Source: Daphnia carinata (taxonomy: Eukaryota; Arthropoda; Branchiopoda; Diplostraca; Daphniidae). From it: a stretch of DNA of 64,000 nt. Position 1 is the stretch's first letter, and the number at the start of each line of letters is the position of its first letter. The notes under the pieces are model-generated. The model saw only the letters and a program-made list of their open reading frames with translations. It was not told the origin of the DNA and ran no database searches. Below are positions 22,670 to 36,026 of the stretch, one piece after another. The position numbers and the translations under genes are program-made. The stretch covers positions 3,816,501 through 3,880,500 of the forward strand of contig NC_081331.1 of NCBI RefSeq assembly GCF_022539665.2, given 5' to 3'.

Positions 22670-23300
22670 CGTTTAGGTAATGAAGCAGGGCAATATTTGC
22701 ACATCGATAATAGGGGTGGAGTTAAAAACAACAAAAACAACAGAAATAACGATACCGTTCAGCACGTTGTCAACGCAAAAACAAAATAAACAATGAGAAT
22801 CACATGACAACAAAAAATAACAATAGTTCCATTTGACACGCTAGAGGCTGATGAGTCTGCAGCGCCATCTCGTGGAAATACTGTTTGGCCAGGTTTTAAA
22901 ATAAACCCGACAAAATAAGCATCGCACTAACGCTGTAGCGTACTGGCGCGCTAGCATTGCGTCAAATACTCGGTATATTTCAAAAACAATTAAGTTCATA
23001 AAAAAAATAGCAATTTATTCGGAATCAGCATTCAATTTTGAGTATACCCTGTGATATTCAACCAATTCCGATGAGTGTCAGTTTTTTCAGAAAAAAAATT
23101 TAAGCCCGACCAAGAAAAGTCGGGGTTAAAAACTTTTTTCGGTAAGTGTATGAAGAGAATTAACTAGAAACGTGACCGGTAGATGGCGATAGCAGTAAAA
23201 CAGAAAAAGGCTAATATTTTTAATTTTTATTTTGGGTAAGACGGATTGCCATATAAAAGTAGGTGCGCAATAACTAGTATGATAGCGCTGGTTTTCCAGG
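22670..23300 (+). repeat. Dispersed repeat, copy 3
   Basis: The 5' part (22,670-22,910) is the inverse of 10,740-10,990. The 3' part (22,925-23,250) matches 11,300-11,660 in direct orientation, including the hairpin-prone 'aagcccgac...gtcgggg' tract near 23,103-23,125, the 'gtgtatgaagagaatta' block, 'accggtagatggcg' and 'acggattgccat' at about 23,240. The final 'gcgcaataac...atgatagcgctg' matches 1,556-1,580. This copy best shows the element's order. No open reading frame follows it. Confidence 0.7.
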
Positions 23301-24230
23301 AATGGGTCCTTCCATAATAGACCGCGTTGTATTCATCATTTGTTTGAAGTCCCTCCTCTGGGCGGGTTGAGTTACGCCGAGCGTCCTTCAGCAGCATGGT
23401 GCAGTATAGGCCGACGGCGCTCCTTTCATAGAGCAGCAGCAAGTAGCTGATCGTAATTCGTGCTTTTACACACAAAATACAATCTATACAGTACCCACCA
23501 GAAGAATTGCATCACCCTCTGCGAATTTTGGTGTTTTAACCCGTGTGGGATGTGCAACGTTAGAACAATAGCGGAATCAAAGCGGTTTCGGTTGCTATCA
23601 CTTTGAATTCAAAGTACTTTACAACTATAGGTTCTACGAAAAATGAAATCGATTGTCATGATTGTCTTCACCGCTACAGCACGCTACAGCGCTAACGTGG
23701 TGTAGCACAGTAATTCTCTTCTCGAGGGCCTTCTCACTTGATCACGTTTCACAAAAATTTAGATCTAGTGAAATATACAAAATTTTGACGCGCACAATAA
23801 GTCGATATATTTCCTGTGCTGGCTGCAATACCCTATCTATAGGCGCACTGACTGTGCAATGTCATGACCGTTTCTTCAAATTTATTAATTTACCTGTATA
23901 TTGAGGAACTTTTCTCTTTCGAGCAGAGAAACAAACGGAGCATTTAGAAGAGAACTTCCGCTCAGCGGCATTCGGAACACTAAGTTAAAGGCTTAGGCCA
24001 CGGCTCACCAAATTCTTCCGGAATTCTCTGGTTGTCGACAAATGATTCAGTTTTATTCTATAGCAAATGGATACCAATTATTCACATACCCAAAATTTAA
24101 AAAAGGACTAAAATATAACAAAATAACAAATGCAAAACACCAGACGAAAACTGTACATGAAGGTGTCAAGATATCTTCTATCTTGAATTGTCCCGATACA
24201 CAATTTAGTAATGTGAACACTTCTTAATAA
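23300..24230. other. Intergenic, no gene supported
   Basis: A minus frame at 23,227-23,475 and plus frames at 23,662-23,904 and 24,042-24,227 have no motif. The 'gctacagcgctaacg' block near 23,683 resembles pieces of the dispersed repeat (11,175 and 22,920). Confidence 0.4.
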
Positions 24231-24231
24231 A

Positions 24232-24237
24232 TTTATT
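24232..24237 (-). terminator. Polyadenylation signal of EDEM3
   Basis: AATAAA on the minus strand, about 90 nt downstream of the EDEM3 stop codon. Confidence 0.6.
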
Positions 24238-24327
24238 TCTAAGTAGAAAATATTTCACTTGAACAATAGTCAAGCTATATCGACGATCCAGATCCGAGGA
24301 ATTATATTAACGGGTTACCATAGACTC

Positions 24328-27300
24328 TCACAATTCGTCGGGCGTCCGGTTGGGTTTGGGTTCGTGAACACCATTCAAGCCGGACCTGTCGGCTACTTTG
24401 CTGTAGAATTGACGTAGATGGGTGGCGAATTCGCCGCGGATGCTCCGCATAAATTGAATTAGTTTTTCACCCTTTTCTTTATCCCATTGTTCGTGACCAG
24501 ATAGACCACTCTGCCCGTCGGAGGGGTCACGGGCTAACCGAAGCAAAATCTTCTCTAGTTCTCCAAAATGGCGCCTGGGCAATATGTTCTCAGGCCACAG
24601 GACGCGGAAGCTTGATAAGACATCGTCGATGGATCTTCTAGCAATACCATGATTGATATTAGCCTTATTGCTTTGGAATACTTTCATCAGAGCATTGCGG
24701 ATATCATCAGATAGATCACTCAAGTCCACCGTTTTTTCTGAAGAGGTTAAAATTAATGTTGGCTGTTGCTCGTCTTGCAACTCCAGGAGAAGATGCACTG
24801 TCATCCGTAACAACGTAATAAAGGCTCTTCGTATCTTTTTCTGTTCTTCTTCTTTTTCGGATTTCTCCATCTCTTCAGCGTCTACAGTGAAACTCTCCAA
24901 CTGCGCATGGTCCGTATCGCCACTGACAGCTTCCGTGACGATACTACCTTTTTCATCCATTCGAATAATAAATGTTCCTTTGGCCCTTTCAACGTTATTG
25001 TCTGTTGATTTCTTCAGTTGTTCGGCTTCCTCTTTCATTCGCTCTACTACGATTCGTTTTACTTCACTCCGAAGTTTCTCGACCATACCGTCAGAAGCTA
25101 GATCGGCAGCCGTGGGGAGAATTGACGCGATATCATCCACACGAATTTCATTCGGTGGGAAAATTTCATCTAGGAACATTATTTCACAATAGCTTGTGAG
25201 ATCTTAAAGAATATAAACAAACTTTACCTTGATCGGGCGAGGATTCGGCTAGAGTCACTTGCATTTGGGGATCTTCTTCCAGCGCCTTCATTAATAAATC
25301 GGCATCAGAGGAGTAGAGGAAAACTAGAGGGATCTGTTGGTAAATTGCAACAAAGAAATTAAAAAAACCTATATTTAATTGCCACAGAAACGTTGGAAAG
25401 ATCGTTTACCTTTACGTCCTCTGTGCCGTCTCCAGACATGGCAAAAAGAGGCGCCGCGTCTCCTGAACTACTAGGAGCGTTATCAACTACAATGCCACCA
25501 ACGGCCCCGGCCTTCTGTAGTCGACGAGCCTAAACGAAATACCGAATATTCAATAAAAATTCCCAAAATACAAAACTTCAATTTTCAATTAACCTTTTCG
25601 ACAAACATGCAATCTCCTCTTTGGATGATGACAATCTTTTGTCTCAGTTCGGGTGCATTAGTGGGATCCTTACACATACGGAAAGGCTTTCCGATAGCTA
25701 GGCGGGCCATTACTTTGATATCAGCTTTCAGATCAAGACCAAACTGGGCAGGGCCAGCTTTAAGTACAACGTCTTTAACGGTTCCGCTGGACTGACGTTT
25801 TTGAAATGAAACGATACGAGGTGGATTGTCCGGCTGCGACGAAGCACTTCGCGAAATCTCGACCATTTCTTGCATGAAAAGCAACCCTTCTTCTGCGTCT
25901 TCGGTTGTTTTGGCTTGGGAGTAACTGTGAAGTAGCTGGACTCTTCCATCGGGAAGTCCTACCACAGTGATTCCCATATCACGAAGTAACTTCATGTGTT
26001 CCCCATTGCCAGCCTAATCTGTTGAAACCACATATTTTATTTTGATTTTATGACCACACCAAATGAAGGGGAAGTTATTACCTGGAAATCCAGGGCTTTC
26101 AACTTTCGTTTTAAGCTTCGACGGGTGGGGCAAACTTTATCTACCATATTTTTTAAAGGTAGTCGGATGGACTCTGACCATCTAATAGAGTCTGCAAAGC
26201 CATGGTGGCCAGGGAAAAGGTAGTGATTGCTTGGGCAAGATCTGAGTTGAAATTTAAAAAAAAAATGTTAGCTAAAATAACAATGGCAATCGTGAGGTCA
26301 TTCAACAAACCTTGCATGTTCGACGTCAAAATCCTCTACCGCATTACGCTCTTCCTCCTGTTCAAAACTGCGTAGAGGTACGCTGGTTAAGTTGGAAAGC
26401 CGGGCAAGACTTAGCGGTAGTAAATGAGCTTCGGTCGTAAATACAAAGTCATCCACTTGCAGTGGCAGATCCTCTGGGTGACTGAAGAGTAAGTAAAGAT
26501 ACTTGAAGGTTTCTGAAAGTACGAACGAATCCATCTGGTCTTCGTGTTGGCTTGTGCGAACATCTTTTACGGCGGCATAGCCACATGGCACGCGGGCATA
26601 GCGCTGGAGGCTGGACATCACCTTGGCCCCGGCTTCAAGGTAATACGGGTCGCCGGTAGCTCGATATAGAAAGTATGTGGATTCGACAAATTCGGGACGG
26701 AGTGGATGTTGACCCCAATGGACTTGAAAATCTGTCGTAAATGCTTCGGGTAAAAAGTTGTGCCGTTGCATCACTTGATAAAGCATTTCGTGCGTTTCGA
26801 CAGCGGGCTATAGAATATGGAGCAGAAAATACAGCAATAATTCTTAAATAATAAATGAATATTGTTACTTTGAGATCTCCTTTTAGGACTTGCAATCCAG
26901 GCCAGAAAGCTAACAATGCATCCATGAAATTTCGAGAGTTGGTGTGAGGCCGATGCATATGGACATCAAGTAGTAAAGGGCCCTGGCTGATGTACTTCAT
27001 GACAGCAGTATAATGTCGATTGAAACGTTCTAGGTAACGTTCATCACCCAGTAAAATATACGCTTTCAGGCAGTATTCGTAGTAGGAATCGATGCCGGCT
27101 CCGACGCCTGAATCCCGCCGAGTCCAATCACCATTGTGAATGTTGACAACAGTGCCCATGAGGTCCGAGCTGCGATGCCGTAGAGACCAGAGAGCATCCA
27201 TTGCTTTGTGAGCCCTCTCTTCAAAGATAGGATCACCAGAAAGTCTGGATAGAGCAGCAAACTCGAGGATCATGGTTCCAGCGCAGGCCGTACAGGTCTC

Positions 27301-27924
27301 TTTTGAGTTGCTTAGCTTCTGACTACGAAGACCATACTTGAGATTGACCTTGGAATGGGGTATTCCAGTTGTAGTGTTGAAAGCAGGCAAAAGCCTGTAG
27401 CCGAGATCAAAGGCCATGTTTAGCAGCTCTCCTTTGTACCACAGCATCCTGGAATAATGTTCTTGCAGGTAGCCAGAGAGGACATGGGCTGACAATAGGC
27501 CTCCAAGCATTCGAATGTTTGTCTCAAAGACGGATACAATTATATCATGGTCAAAATGGACATCTTTCAAAATGAGCTTGGCTCCACGTTCAAACTCATC
27601 AAAGTCACCCAAGATGAACAGGGTATCTAAGGAGTCTACAAGGGTTAAAGAAAAGTTCCCCAGAGCATCATCAATGTCTCCACGGCTGTGCTCTGACCCC
27701 CTCCACCTACCCTGACAGCTGAGAGGCATTAGCTCGTCAGCAGGGTAGGCATTTTCCATGTAGGCTTGATATCCATGATAAAACATATCACGAGCTTCTT
27801 CACGTAACTCCTTCTTCCTCTTACTGGTCATGCACTGAATAAAGTTTGAACTCCACATTATAAAACATATGCAGTTGAACAGCAAAACCTGTCCTGCATC
27901 TTTTCCATTCGAAAACAGACGCAT
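24328..27924 (-). CDS. EDEM3: ER degradation-enhancing alpha-mannosidase-like protein 3
   Basis: Seven exons join in frame: 27,924-26,869; 26,807-26,311; 26,241-26,082; 26,013-25,594; 25,529-25,410; 25,333-25,228; 25,202-24,328, giving 1,077 residues. An N-terminal hydrophobic stretch ([12 protein letters not shown]) should direct it to the ER. A glycoside hydrolase 47 domain follows ([45 protein letters not shown]). Exons 4-6 encode a protease-associated domain ([20 protein letters not shown]), which with GH47 marks EDEM3 rather than EDEM1 or 2. The C-terminus ends PDEL, a KDEL-like retrieval signal. Family role: trimming mannose from misfolded glycoproteins for ER-associated degradation. 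It is somewhat longer than the human protein because of an acidic C-terminal extension ([14 protein letters not shown]). Confidence 0.95.
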
Positions 27925-28825
27925 TTTACAGAAATAAAAGTTTTTTCTTTAAACGAACGAAACTTGCACTGCAGTACAACACAACACTGTTCCGAATTAC
28001 AATTTATCCGTTACTATTGCTAACCATAGTGAAAACAGTTTGAGTTTTCTCAGCAATGCAAGATATTCAAGGTCCCTCCTTTCCGCCAACCACACACTAC
28101 TACAGTACAGCCCGACACCGCAGCTTCTACGTCACCTGTCAATTGACACTCGTGTACAGTGCCTTCCAGCCTGGTTACCGATTATAAATGTGCACCAAAG
28201 ATAAAATAAAAATTTTTTCGTTCTGTTTCTTTTTGTTGGTTTTTAAAGCAAAACGCGGTATTTTTTTAAGAATAAACATGCAAATAAAATAATTATTAAA
28301 ATAAGAACAAAAAAAGAGATACAAATGAATAGTAAAGCCTCTACTCACACAAAGCGCGCGACGAGACAACACACACAAAATAAACAAAAAATAAAAAAAT
28401 GTGCATCATCTTGGGATTGAAGTAGGTTTATTCGAAGTGTAATAGAAATATATATTACTATGAGATTATTCAAAGAGCGAGGCAAGAAGAGAAATGTAAA
28501 ATTTATGGAATGGAACTATTTGGAAAGATGGTCAATGGCGACCAATGTGACTACATACAAGATTCTTTTCAGATCATACATAGATAATATGTTTTAGCTA
28601 CCTAAAACGCGGAAGCAAAATAATTTGTTAATATGAAACGCGTTGTCGTAGTACAATAAAGCTGCTGTCTGGGTATGTTGTGGGTTGGTTTGTTGCGGCC
28701 GCTTAAATGATGGATAAATTTGGGCAGTGTTCCAGTTGCGATGCAAAGGCTGGCGGACCAAGCAAAACGAGTAACTTTTTCAGTTTGTTAAACCGGATTT
28801 CTAAAGCGTTTTTTTTTCTTTTTTT
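27925..28825. other. EDEM3 upstream region and DDAH 3' UTR
   Basis: This lies between the EDEM3 start and the upstream same-strand DDAH stop. A minus-strand AATAAA at 28,427-28,432 would give DDAH a 3' UTR of about 400 nt. The remainder is the likely EDEM3 promoter and 5' UTR. No other gene is seen. Confidence 0.5.
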
Positions 28826-29979
28826 TTAGAGGTTCTTAATATGCTTGGGTTTTCGAATAAGGATGGAACAACAGGTCAAGGCCGCCTGTAAGTAAAAAAC
28901 AATGTAAGTACAAATTATGCAGACTGGCTGTGCATACTAAACAAATTGTAAACCTGTAGTTTGGTTATCTTGGCTACTTCTGAAATGTCAAGTTCTAATG
29001 TGTCGCAAGCGAGTTCGTTGAAAACTTTAACTGACTCTTGGAATTCGTCGCTTGTGCGGTGAATTAGCGTTCCATTGATGAATAAACAGTTGGCTGCGTC
29101 ACGATCTGGAACGCGCAGGATTTGATATTGGAATGTCGCTTCTCTTTCCATTCTCTGTATGAAAAGGTATGAAATAAAACCAGAATGATAACAATAAAAT
29201 ATGATGTTGCAAACCTTTAAAACTTCTTCAGAGTCTTTCGTTTTGCTGGCACAGATGATGTCTGGACCAGCCATTGTAACCAAGTTTTTCAAGTGCAAAG
29301 CTCCACTAACCTGTAATTGGGATAAAAGGAAATAGATTTGATTCATTTTCCTTTTGCTAACATCCTATTATCCTAGTTTACCTTCACCGGAGTGCAAGGG
29401 AACTCTGGAAAGGCTGCTGCAACTGCACGGGCTCCACTAAGGTTTGTGCGATCAGAGATTCCAACAAAGAACTCTTTGCCTAATAGAAATAATAACCGTG
29501 AGAATATATGTAAGATGTAGATAAAAATATAAATGTATATACCTGTGAAGAGAACATCCCCTCCATCAACAGTAGCTTTTTGATCACTGATTTCAACTGT
29601 TGGTAAACCTAATTCTTTTTGGATAATAGCTTTCATTATGATAGCCTTGAACAAAAAAGAACAATTTTGAATAATATTCACTATTTAATGCATTGATCGA
29701 AAGTACCTCTTTTTGTCTACTTGGCTGACCAGGTCTTGTTATTAATGCAGTTCCATTGACAACAACCGCTGTATCCTCCACAAACACACAATCAGGTAGA
29801 GCTTCATCTGGAGGAAGTTCAATTACATCTAAACCCAATCTCCTCAAAGTGCTGACATAAGCGGCGTGTTGCTCTTTGGCCACTCCGAGATTAAAGTTGC
29901 TTGTAGCACCAGCATTTTTTTCAAAAGAATCTGGCAGACGACACACGATGGCATGCGTGAATCTGAAGGCGTTTGCCAT
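28826..29979 (-). CDS. DDAH: N(G),N(G)-dimethylarginine dimethylaminohydrolase
   Basis: Six exons join in frame: 29,979-29,707; 29,645-29,543; 29,479-29,382; 29,310-29,215; 29,154-28,954; 28,885-28,826, giving 276 residues, close to the usual length. The pentein-fold motifs are present: LPDCVFVEDTAVV near residue 65, VDGGDVLFTG, GALHLKN with the catalytic histidine, and a C-terminal LTCCSIL with the catalytic cysteine. Family role: cytosolic hydrolysis of asymmetric dimethylarginine to citrulline and dimethylamine, relieving nitric-oxide-synthase inhibition. The sixth exon is only 60 nt but carries the active-site cysteine; a frame left open past exon 5 would miss it. Confidence 0.95.
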
Positions 29980-31902
29980 AATTTTCGTGTGCCGGTATTG
30001 ATTTGAGATGGATTGTTGTTATTATGGTTGCGGGTTGGGTCTGTCAAAACCCAAACAACATGGCCGCTTCTTCTAAAGCGCCATTGCCAATTTTATCAAA
30101 GCCTACATGGAGGGAAATTTGGCTCAGGTTTTTCAAAATAACATCGTGGAGCTGGAGTCGTCGAGAGTGGAAAACTTTTTAATATTTACCGACCTTTGCC
30201 CTTAAAAATGTGCAAAGCATGCAATTATCCAATTTCTTTATCTCAAATTTTTATTAGATCGCTTTATGACATTCAGCGCCCTTTTGTTGTGAGTGTCATA
30301 ATACGTGCACAATGTGCAAATATTACGAAACTCTATCGCACGACAGATTTTAATTTATGCGAGTATGCACGAACTTTAGTGGTTCCAGTTTCCTCTTTGC
30401 AACATAGTTAGAAAACCACATGCCTTTCTAGAGCATGATTCATAACCAAAAACAAAAAACCCTTATAGCACATCTATTCTCACACATCCCTGCCGATTAG
30501 GCAATTTCGTGGAGGTCGGGTGACTCACACGTGCCACTTAAACAAGGCAGGAATTTCAGTTTGTAAAATGTATCTGCTTGGAGCTATCAATGACTCCATA
30601 TGAGGAAAATACTTAAGCTCGTGGTGTGTTGTGTTAGATACGTACAATATCGTCAGAAGTTATCAATCGATATACGCGCAAGATTTAATTACGCCTTGGA
30701 ATGACAAAATCGTTGGCATGAAATTCGATTCATCACTGGTGAGAAAATCCCTTGGAAATGGTATTACAATAGTACACACGATAGCAACTCAATTGTTCGA
30801 AAAAACGAGTGCTTTAAATTGCCCGAGCAATATGGCAAATTCTTAGAAAAATTTAAAGTTGGATTTTCTCTTTATTTGAGTATTCTTGTCGAAGACATGG
30901 TTTTCTCTTTGTTACCGATGAGGGGGAGGGGACAATGACATCGAGGACAAGCCGATTGATTGATGTTTTCATCAGAAGACTCCACACGTGTTCCATCAAA
31001 CGTACGTGGGCAAGAACATGAGCGGTATAGTAGGTGGTGAATACAACCAGAAGCTTTATCTTAGAAGTAGGAAATGATTTTTTTTTTCTTTTTTTAAGGT
31101 TAGAAATCTCCAAAAACGGGCAGGGCAATTTCTGGCAATGCAAAATTTTGGTCAAACACACACACACGTACACAGCATTGGTTTTACAGACACTTAAATC
31201 AGATCGACACTAAAGCCCATCGAAGTTGTGCGAATAATAGGAATTTTTTTAAAGAGACAAATTTTGAAAGCATTTCCCCCCTCCCCCTTAGTCACATTCA
31301 AATCGGGTCTCTGGCTTCACAACTGTCCAACGAAAAAAATTGAAAAAGTTCCCTAACTCATCACGTCTGTTATACCGAGCAAAAAAAAAATTAACAAAAA
31401 AAACCACATGTCGACACGAATATTGATCTTTGTTGGTTCGAGTGCGTGACTTAAAACTTATTTAAGAAAAAAAAAAAAGAAAAATCAGACTATTGTTTTA
31501 CAGACGCTAAACGAGGAGAAAAAATACCTTCACAAGATTTTGGTAATGAAGAGAATAAAGGGCAGCAGGAGAGCGGGGGGGGTCAATGGGAATACCGTTA
31601 AAATTAGTTAACCAACGTCACATCTAAACAAAACGTGGCTCAGACAACGAACATCCCGTATCTTTCACTTTCGTTTACATTAGTTCCTTTTTTTAATGGA
31701 AGATTTTAATTCTAATACGAAAAAAAAGTCCGTGATATATAAAAAACAAAAAGAAAAGAATTAAAATTGTGGGATGAAAAAGAGTAGCTAAAAAAAAAAA
31801 ATGAAAAACATGGAGCAAGGATAATGCGTTCCTTTTCGCCGCCCGGCAAAAAGGAATGAAACGGATGTTTATCATAATAAAGCGCCTTCCTTATTTTTTT
31901 TT
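29980..31902. other. DDAH upstream region and long fax 3' UTR
   Basis: No coding gene seen. A minus-strand AATAAA at 30,871-30,876 lies about 1 kb past the fax stop and would give fax a long 3' UTR with A/T runs and a (CA)n tract at about 31,158-31,168. The open frames are short and motif-free. Confidence 0.45.
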
Positions 31903-34900
31903 TCACTTGGTTTCCTTGGGTTTCTCATCCGCTTCCGTCGCCGGTTTCTTTTCGTCGGCTTCCTTCTCCTTTTCCTTCTCATCCTCAGCCTGAAATCCGC
32001 AAGAATAAAACAATTATGAATAATGCAGTCCTACTAGAATTGTAAACATTCAACGAACCTTCTCCTTGTCTTCCTCTTTCTTGTCCTCTTCCTTCTGTTC
32101 GTTTTTCTCGGGTTCCTTCTCTTCTATGACGGGCTTGGGGATGTGTGTGTTCATATCCAACGTATCGCACATCTCTTGCCAGTCGGGATAATATCTGAGG
32201 GTAAAAAAAGAAACAAATCAGCACAATGGTCAGAAACCGCATGTCAAAAGGCTGTTGAGAGCTACTTACTTCTCCTTTATCTTTTCGAAGTGCTGTACAA
32301 GGTTCTTGCCTTCTTCCAGAAGCCAATCTCGCAATGGGTGAGCAACTTCCTTGTCGACGACCACCAATTGAGCGATGTTGGAGAAAACCACGACGTCAAG
32401 CTTAATAACAAAAAGGAAAATGCCGTTTTATTTACAACTCAGTTCCACCCATTTAGAAAAAAAGTGAAATGCGTTTCTTACCGTGGTTGGTTCGTCTCCG
32501 AAGAAGAAAGTCTTTTCTCCCAACATATCAGCGAGCACCTTTAGATCGTCCTTGCCCATCTTGATGATCTCTTCCGGGGTGTGGACACCGATACCAGTGG
32601 CACGGACCTTCTTGATGCCCTGTGTGTGTGCAGCACGCAACGCGAGAGAAAGTAATTAAGAAATGGTCATTAAACAGTGGAAACGACTACAAAGACAATA
32701 CATGCAATCCTGGTGAGCAGAAAGCGTGAAGCGACCAAAGAAAACCCTCGAGCGGAATTTTACTTGACTGCCCCTCCCGCCAAAACAACAAACAAATTTC
32801 TCTTGAAAAAAAAATGTTCTTCCTCGAGACGCGGTCACACGCACCAACAGAATGAGAGCAAACGGTATCTTACCCGACGTCTGAACGCAAAACGGTAGTA
32901 GAGCTTCAACAAGCCCAGGGGCAACTTGGATCCAACCATATGTTGTAGGTCAATCTTGTAGCCTTGGAGCATGGCGTCCGGATTCTTGGTACGCCACCAA
33001 ATATCAATCCTGCAATCAGTAATATAAAAATTTTCCATACAGTTATTGGAGAACACATGTCGAGCTACGGCGTCATTCTATGTGCATTCGTTTGCCTACA
33101 GCCCCGGAAGCCAAAGTCTCTTGTAACTATTTCATCAGACTTTGGTATCCTGATCCGATTGTATGCGATCCACTAACTGAAATGTAATGGATGCCTGAAA
33201 CCAAAAAGATCCTTATTCTTAGAATGGATGATCAACTTGAGCCTCTGCTCGATTGCATCTCAAATACCAAATCCTCGTGACCGGGAGAAAAGCAACAAAA
33301 TAGAAAACAAAAAAACTGTTGGTCATATTGAAACAAGTGTGGGGACTGACCAAATCATCGCTGGTTTTGGTTTCTATTGGATGACCGTTAACAAGGCACA
33401 TCCGCATTATCGGTCCCATTCGACACCCACGAAATTACAATACAATCAACCAGAGTAAAACAGCCCTCAGGACCTAGCTGCCGTTGGATACAAAAAAAAA
33501 AGCCAACGGGAACAAGAATTTAACATGGCCACTTGAGTTTCCGACCATCATCATTTCCTTCCTACTCTTTTAACAGGATCGTGCGCACTAGAAAAAAATT
33601 ATCCCTAAATACATTGGCCCGGATCAGAGAGAACGGCTTCAAAAACAGAAAAAAAAGACGCCCAACAGCGTCGCGACGCCATAGCGACCCAAAACCCCTC
33701 TGTTGCCACTCTTATATATCTCGGGCAAAGAAAAAAGTTAATAAAGAATGAGGGGGGGGGGGGGGGGTAGAAGAGGCAGTAAAGAAGAGGGAGGGGGGCA
33801 GACAGGATGAATGGGTGAAGGAACAAATAGTAAAAAGGGAGGTGAGAGAGAGCCGAAGAGAGCGAGACAGACGGAATTGAATTGGGTAGACCGATCAATA
33901 CACCCTCCCCTCTTCACCGGGTAGATCGAAACTCTCTACCCTTCCCTACACTCGGTCCAAGTGGTAGACGTGCTAGGGTGGAGATATACGCACACCCGTT
34001 CGGGAAACTTCATCGCGTTCATTACCCAGGGGTGCGTAAGGGTGAGAGATATTATTCCAGTCTTTCCAACTCGAGTACAGACTTGGAAAACTTGGGCAAC
34101 AACAGCCACGCAGTGCCGTTACAACCTGGCCCACAATATCGACCCACGCGCAGACCAGCGAAGGGCAATGAAATTAGACTTGATCAACTGTGGAGTTTAA
34201 AAAAGACTTGAGGGAATAAGTACATACATCTAGAAGCTAATTCTCACGGATTGTTGGACGTGTTTGAAACCCAAATCTCACGCGTCCGTTGCCTTTGCGG
34301 TGACGGACGGCTGATACGACACCCAAACGAAAAGCCACCAACAACGAAAACAAAAAAACCCAAAAGCAAAAAATTCCCGGTGCTAAAACCCAATTTCCTG
34401 CTATTCGCGTCAAAATTCCTTATCAGAAGATTGGGCTTTTAAGTATCACGTCAACGCCTACGATAATTCGACATTAAAGATTGCCAAATTTAAGTAAATG
34501 AACCGAATAATAAACCATGTTCCGTTAACCCCGCCCTAAAAATAAACATACCTTCAACCAATCAAGCTGTTTACACAACTTGCTAGTTTTGGGGATTTAA
34601 CGTCAGGGCGTTGTTGAAAAAAAAAATCAATAACTTACCAATGGTAATGATTTTCGAGCATTGTGATTGTAGCATGTACAACGTTGCGCTGTTCCGATGT
34701 CAAGTGTGCGTCCATGTCGGTGTTAAAGTGGCCACCCAGTTCTTTGATGATGACGGCACTGTCGGCGATCTCGGCTCCATTGAATTCGACGAACGGCAGC
34801 TGGCCCTTGTTCGAGCGGAACTTCATCTTGTGGTCCACATTCTGTAAGGGAGCGTATTTAAGATGCAAAAATAAACAATTATTTTCAACGACCAGAATAG

Positions 34901-36026
34901 TTCTAACAAAAAAAGCTTTTGAGGGAGAATTCAGCAGCGTAGAAAATGGACGACAGTAATTCGATTCGACTGGAACACGTCCACCATTCCCCTTCGTGAA
35001 TCATCCCGCCCTTCAAAAAACAGCTGTGCACAGCTTCTTCTCACCCATACAAGAATTTTTAATACATTTTTAGATAGGGAAACTCGAAACTTGTCATCTC
35101 TAGTTGAAAACTATTTACGGCGTGTGTCAAGCCAGGTGCATAACTTAACACGACACGCCATTTTTTCGGAAAACATTTTGTTTTCCTCGACAGAGATTCC
35201 CACCAAAACCACATCTTTTACCTATTGACCTTATAACCTTAAAAGACCTTGTAACCTCCCCCGCACGGCGCCATTTGTACAAACCCCCGTGGCCATTCCT
35301 TCACACACTAACCCCTCGCGCGCCATATCTCTCTGAGAAAGCTTGAGGGCTTGAAAAATAAGATGAGGGGGGAGAAAATGTGAGGGTTTCAGGCTATTTC
35401 GTTACAACTAGGTCCCAAGCTTACTAAAAATCGAAGGTCACCTTCTACAAAAAAAGAAGCATCATTGCCTTTGAGCACGTTTAAGGAAGCAAAAAAAAAT
35501 CACAGGTCGATCAAACAAGAATATCATTCGAGTCTACACGCGCGTGTGTTCGGATTCACCGGACTGTGACCAAAGTAACTGTCGGTGGTGAAGAGGACTC
35601 CATAAGCCGCAGACACAAGTTGGTCACATAGTAACGGTCAAACAGATAAAATGAAACTTTTTTACATACCTCGTACTTGACGCCAGCCATGCGGAGCCAT
35701 GTCTCGACTTTAAGACAGAATGGCGATGGAGATGGGATGTTCTTGGTGCGGGAGAACTGGTACAGATAGACTACATTCTTTTCATAGTCGACTTTGTGCA
35801 CCGTCGGTTTCGGTGGCTTGGGAGCTGCTGCTGCCGGCTGGGCGTTCGGCGTCGCTTCTTTCGCGGCGTCGGCCGTAGATTCGACCTGTTGCGTCTTCCC
35901 GTTGTCAATGTTGGCCTCGTTATTCTTGGCTACTTCTTCAATCGTCTGTTTCTCTTCCACCTCCTTGTTGTTGACCTGCTGGACGTCAGCCGGAGCAGCG
36001 GCGGTGGTTTTCTCGTCGTTCGACAT
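31903..36026 (-). CDS. fax: Failed axon connections homologue (GST-like)
   Basis: Seven exons join in frame: 36,026-35,670; 34,841-34,639; 33,009-32,874; 32,619-32,482; 32,400-32,270; 32,194-32,059; 31,989-31,903, giving 395 residues. The N-terminus is low-complexity (Ala/Pro/Glu-rich). A thioredoxin-like/GST N-terminal fold follows (VYLYQFSRTKNIPSPSPFCL, then KGQLPFVEFNGAEIADSAVI), and then a helical GST C-terminal region. The last two exons are Lys/Glu-rich (KNEQKEEDKKEEDKEK). This matches fax and metaxin-related GST-like proteins; in flies fax acts with Abl in axon growth. Introns of about 0.8 and 1.6 kb near the 5' end are long for this window, so regulatory elements may lie there. Confidence 0.92.

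Noticed and set aside
24653-25192. 179-codon plus-strand ORF
   Set aside because: Antisense of EDEM3 exon 7; Ser-rich composition typical of a shadow frame.
28915-29346. DDAH ending at the stop near 28,915
   Set aside because: A 60-nt final exon at 28,826-28,885 supplies the conserved LTCC active-site end in frame.
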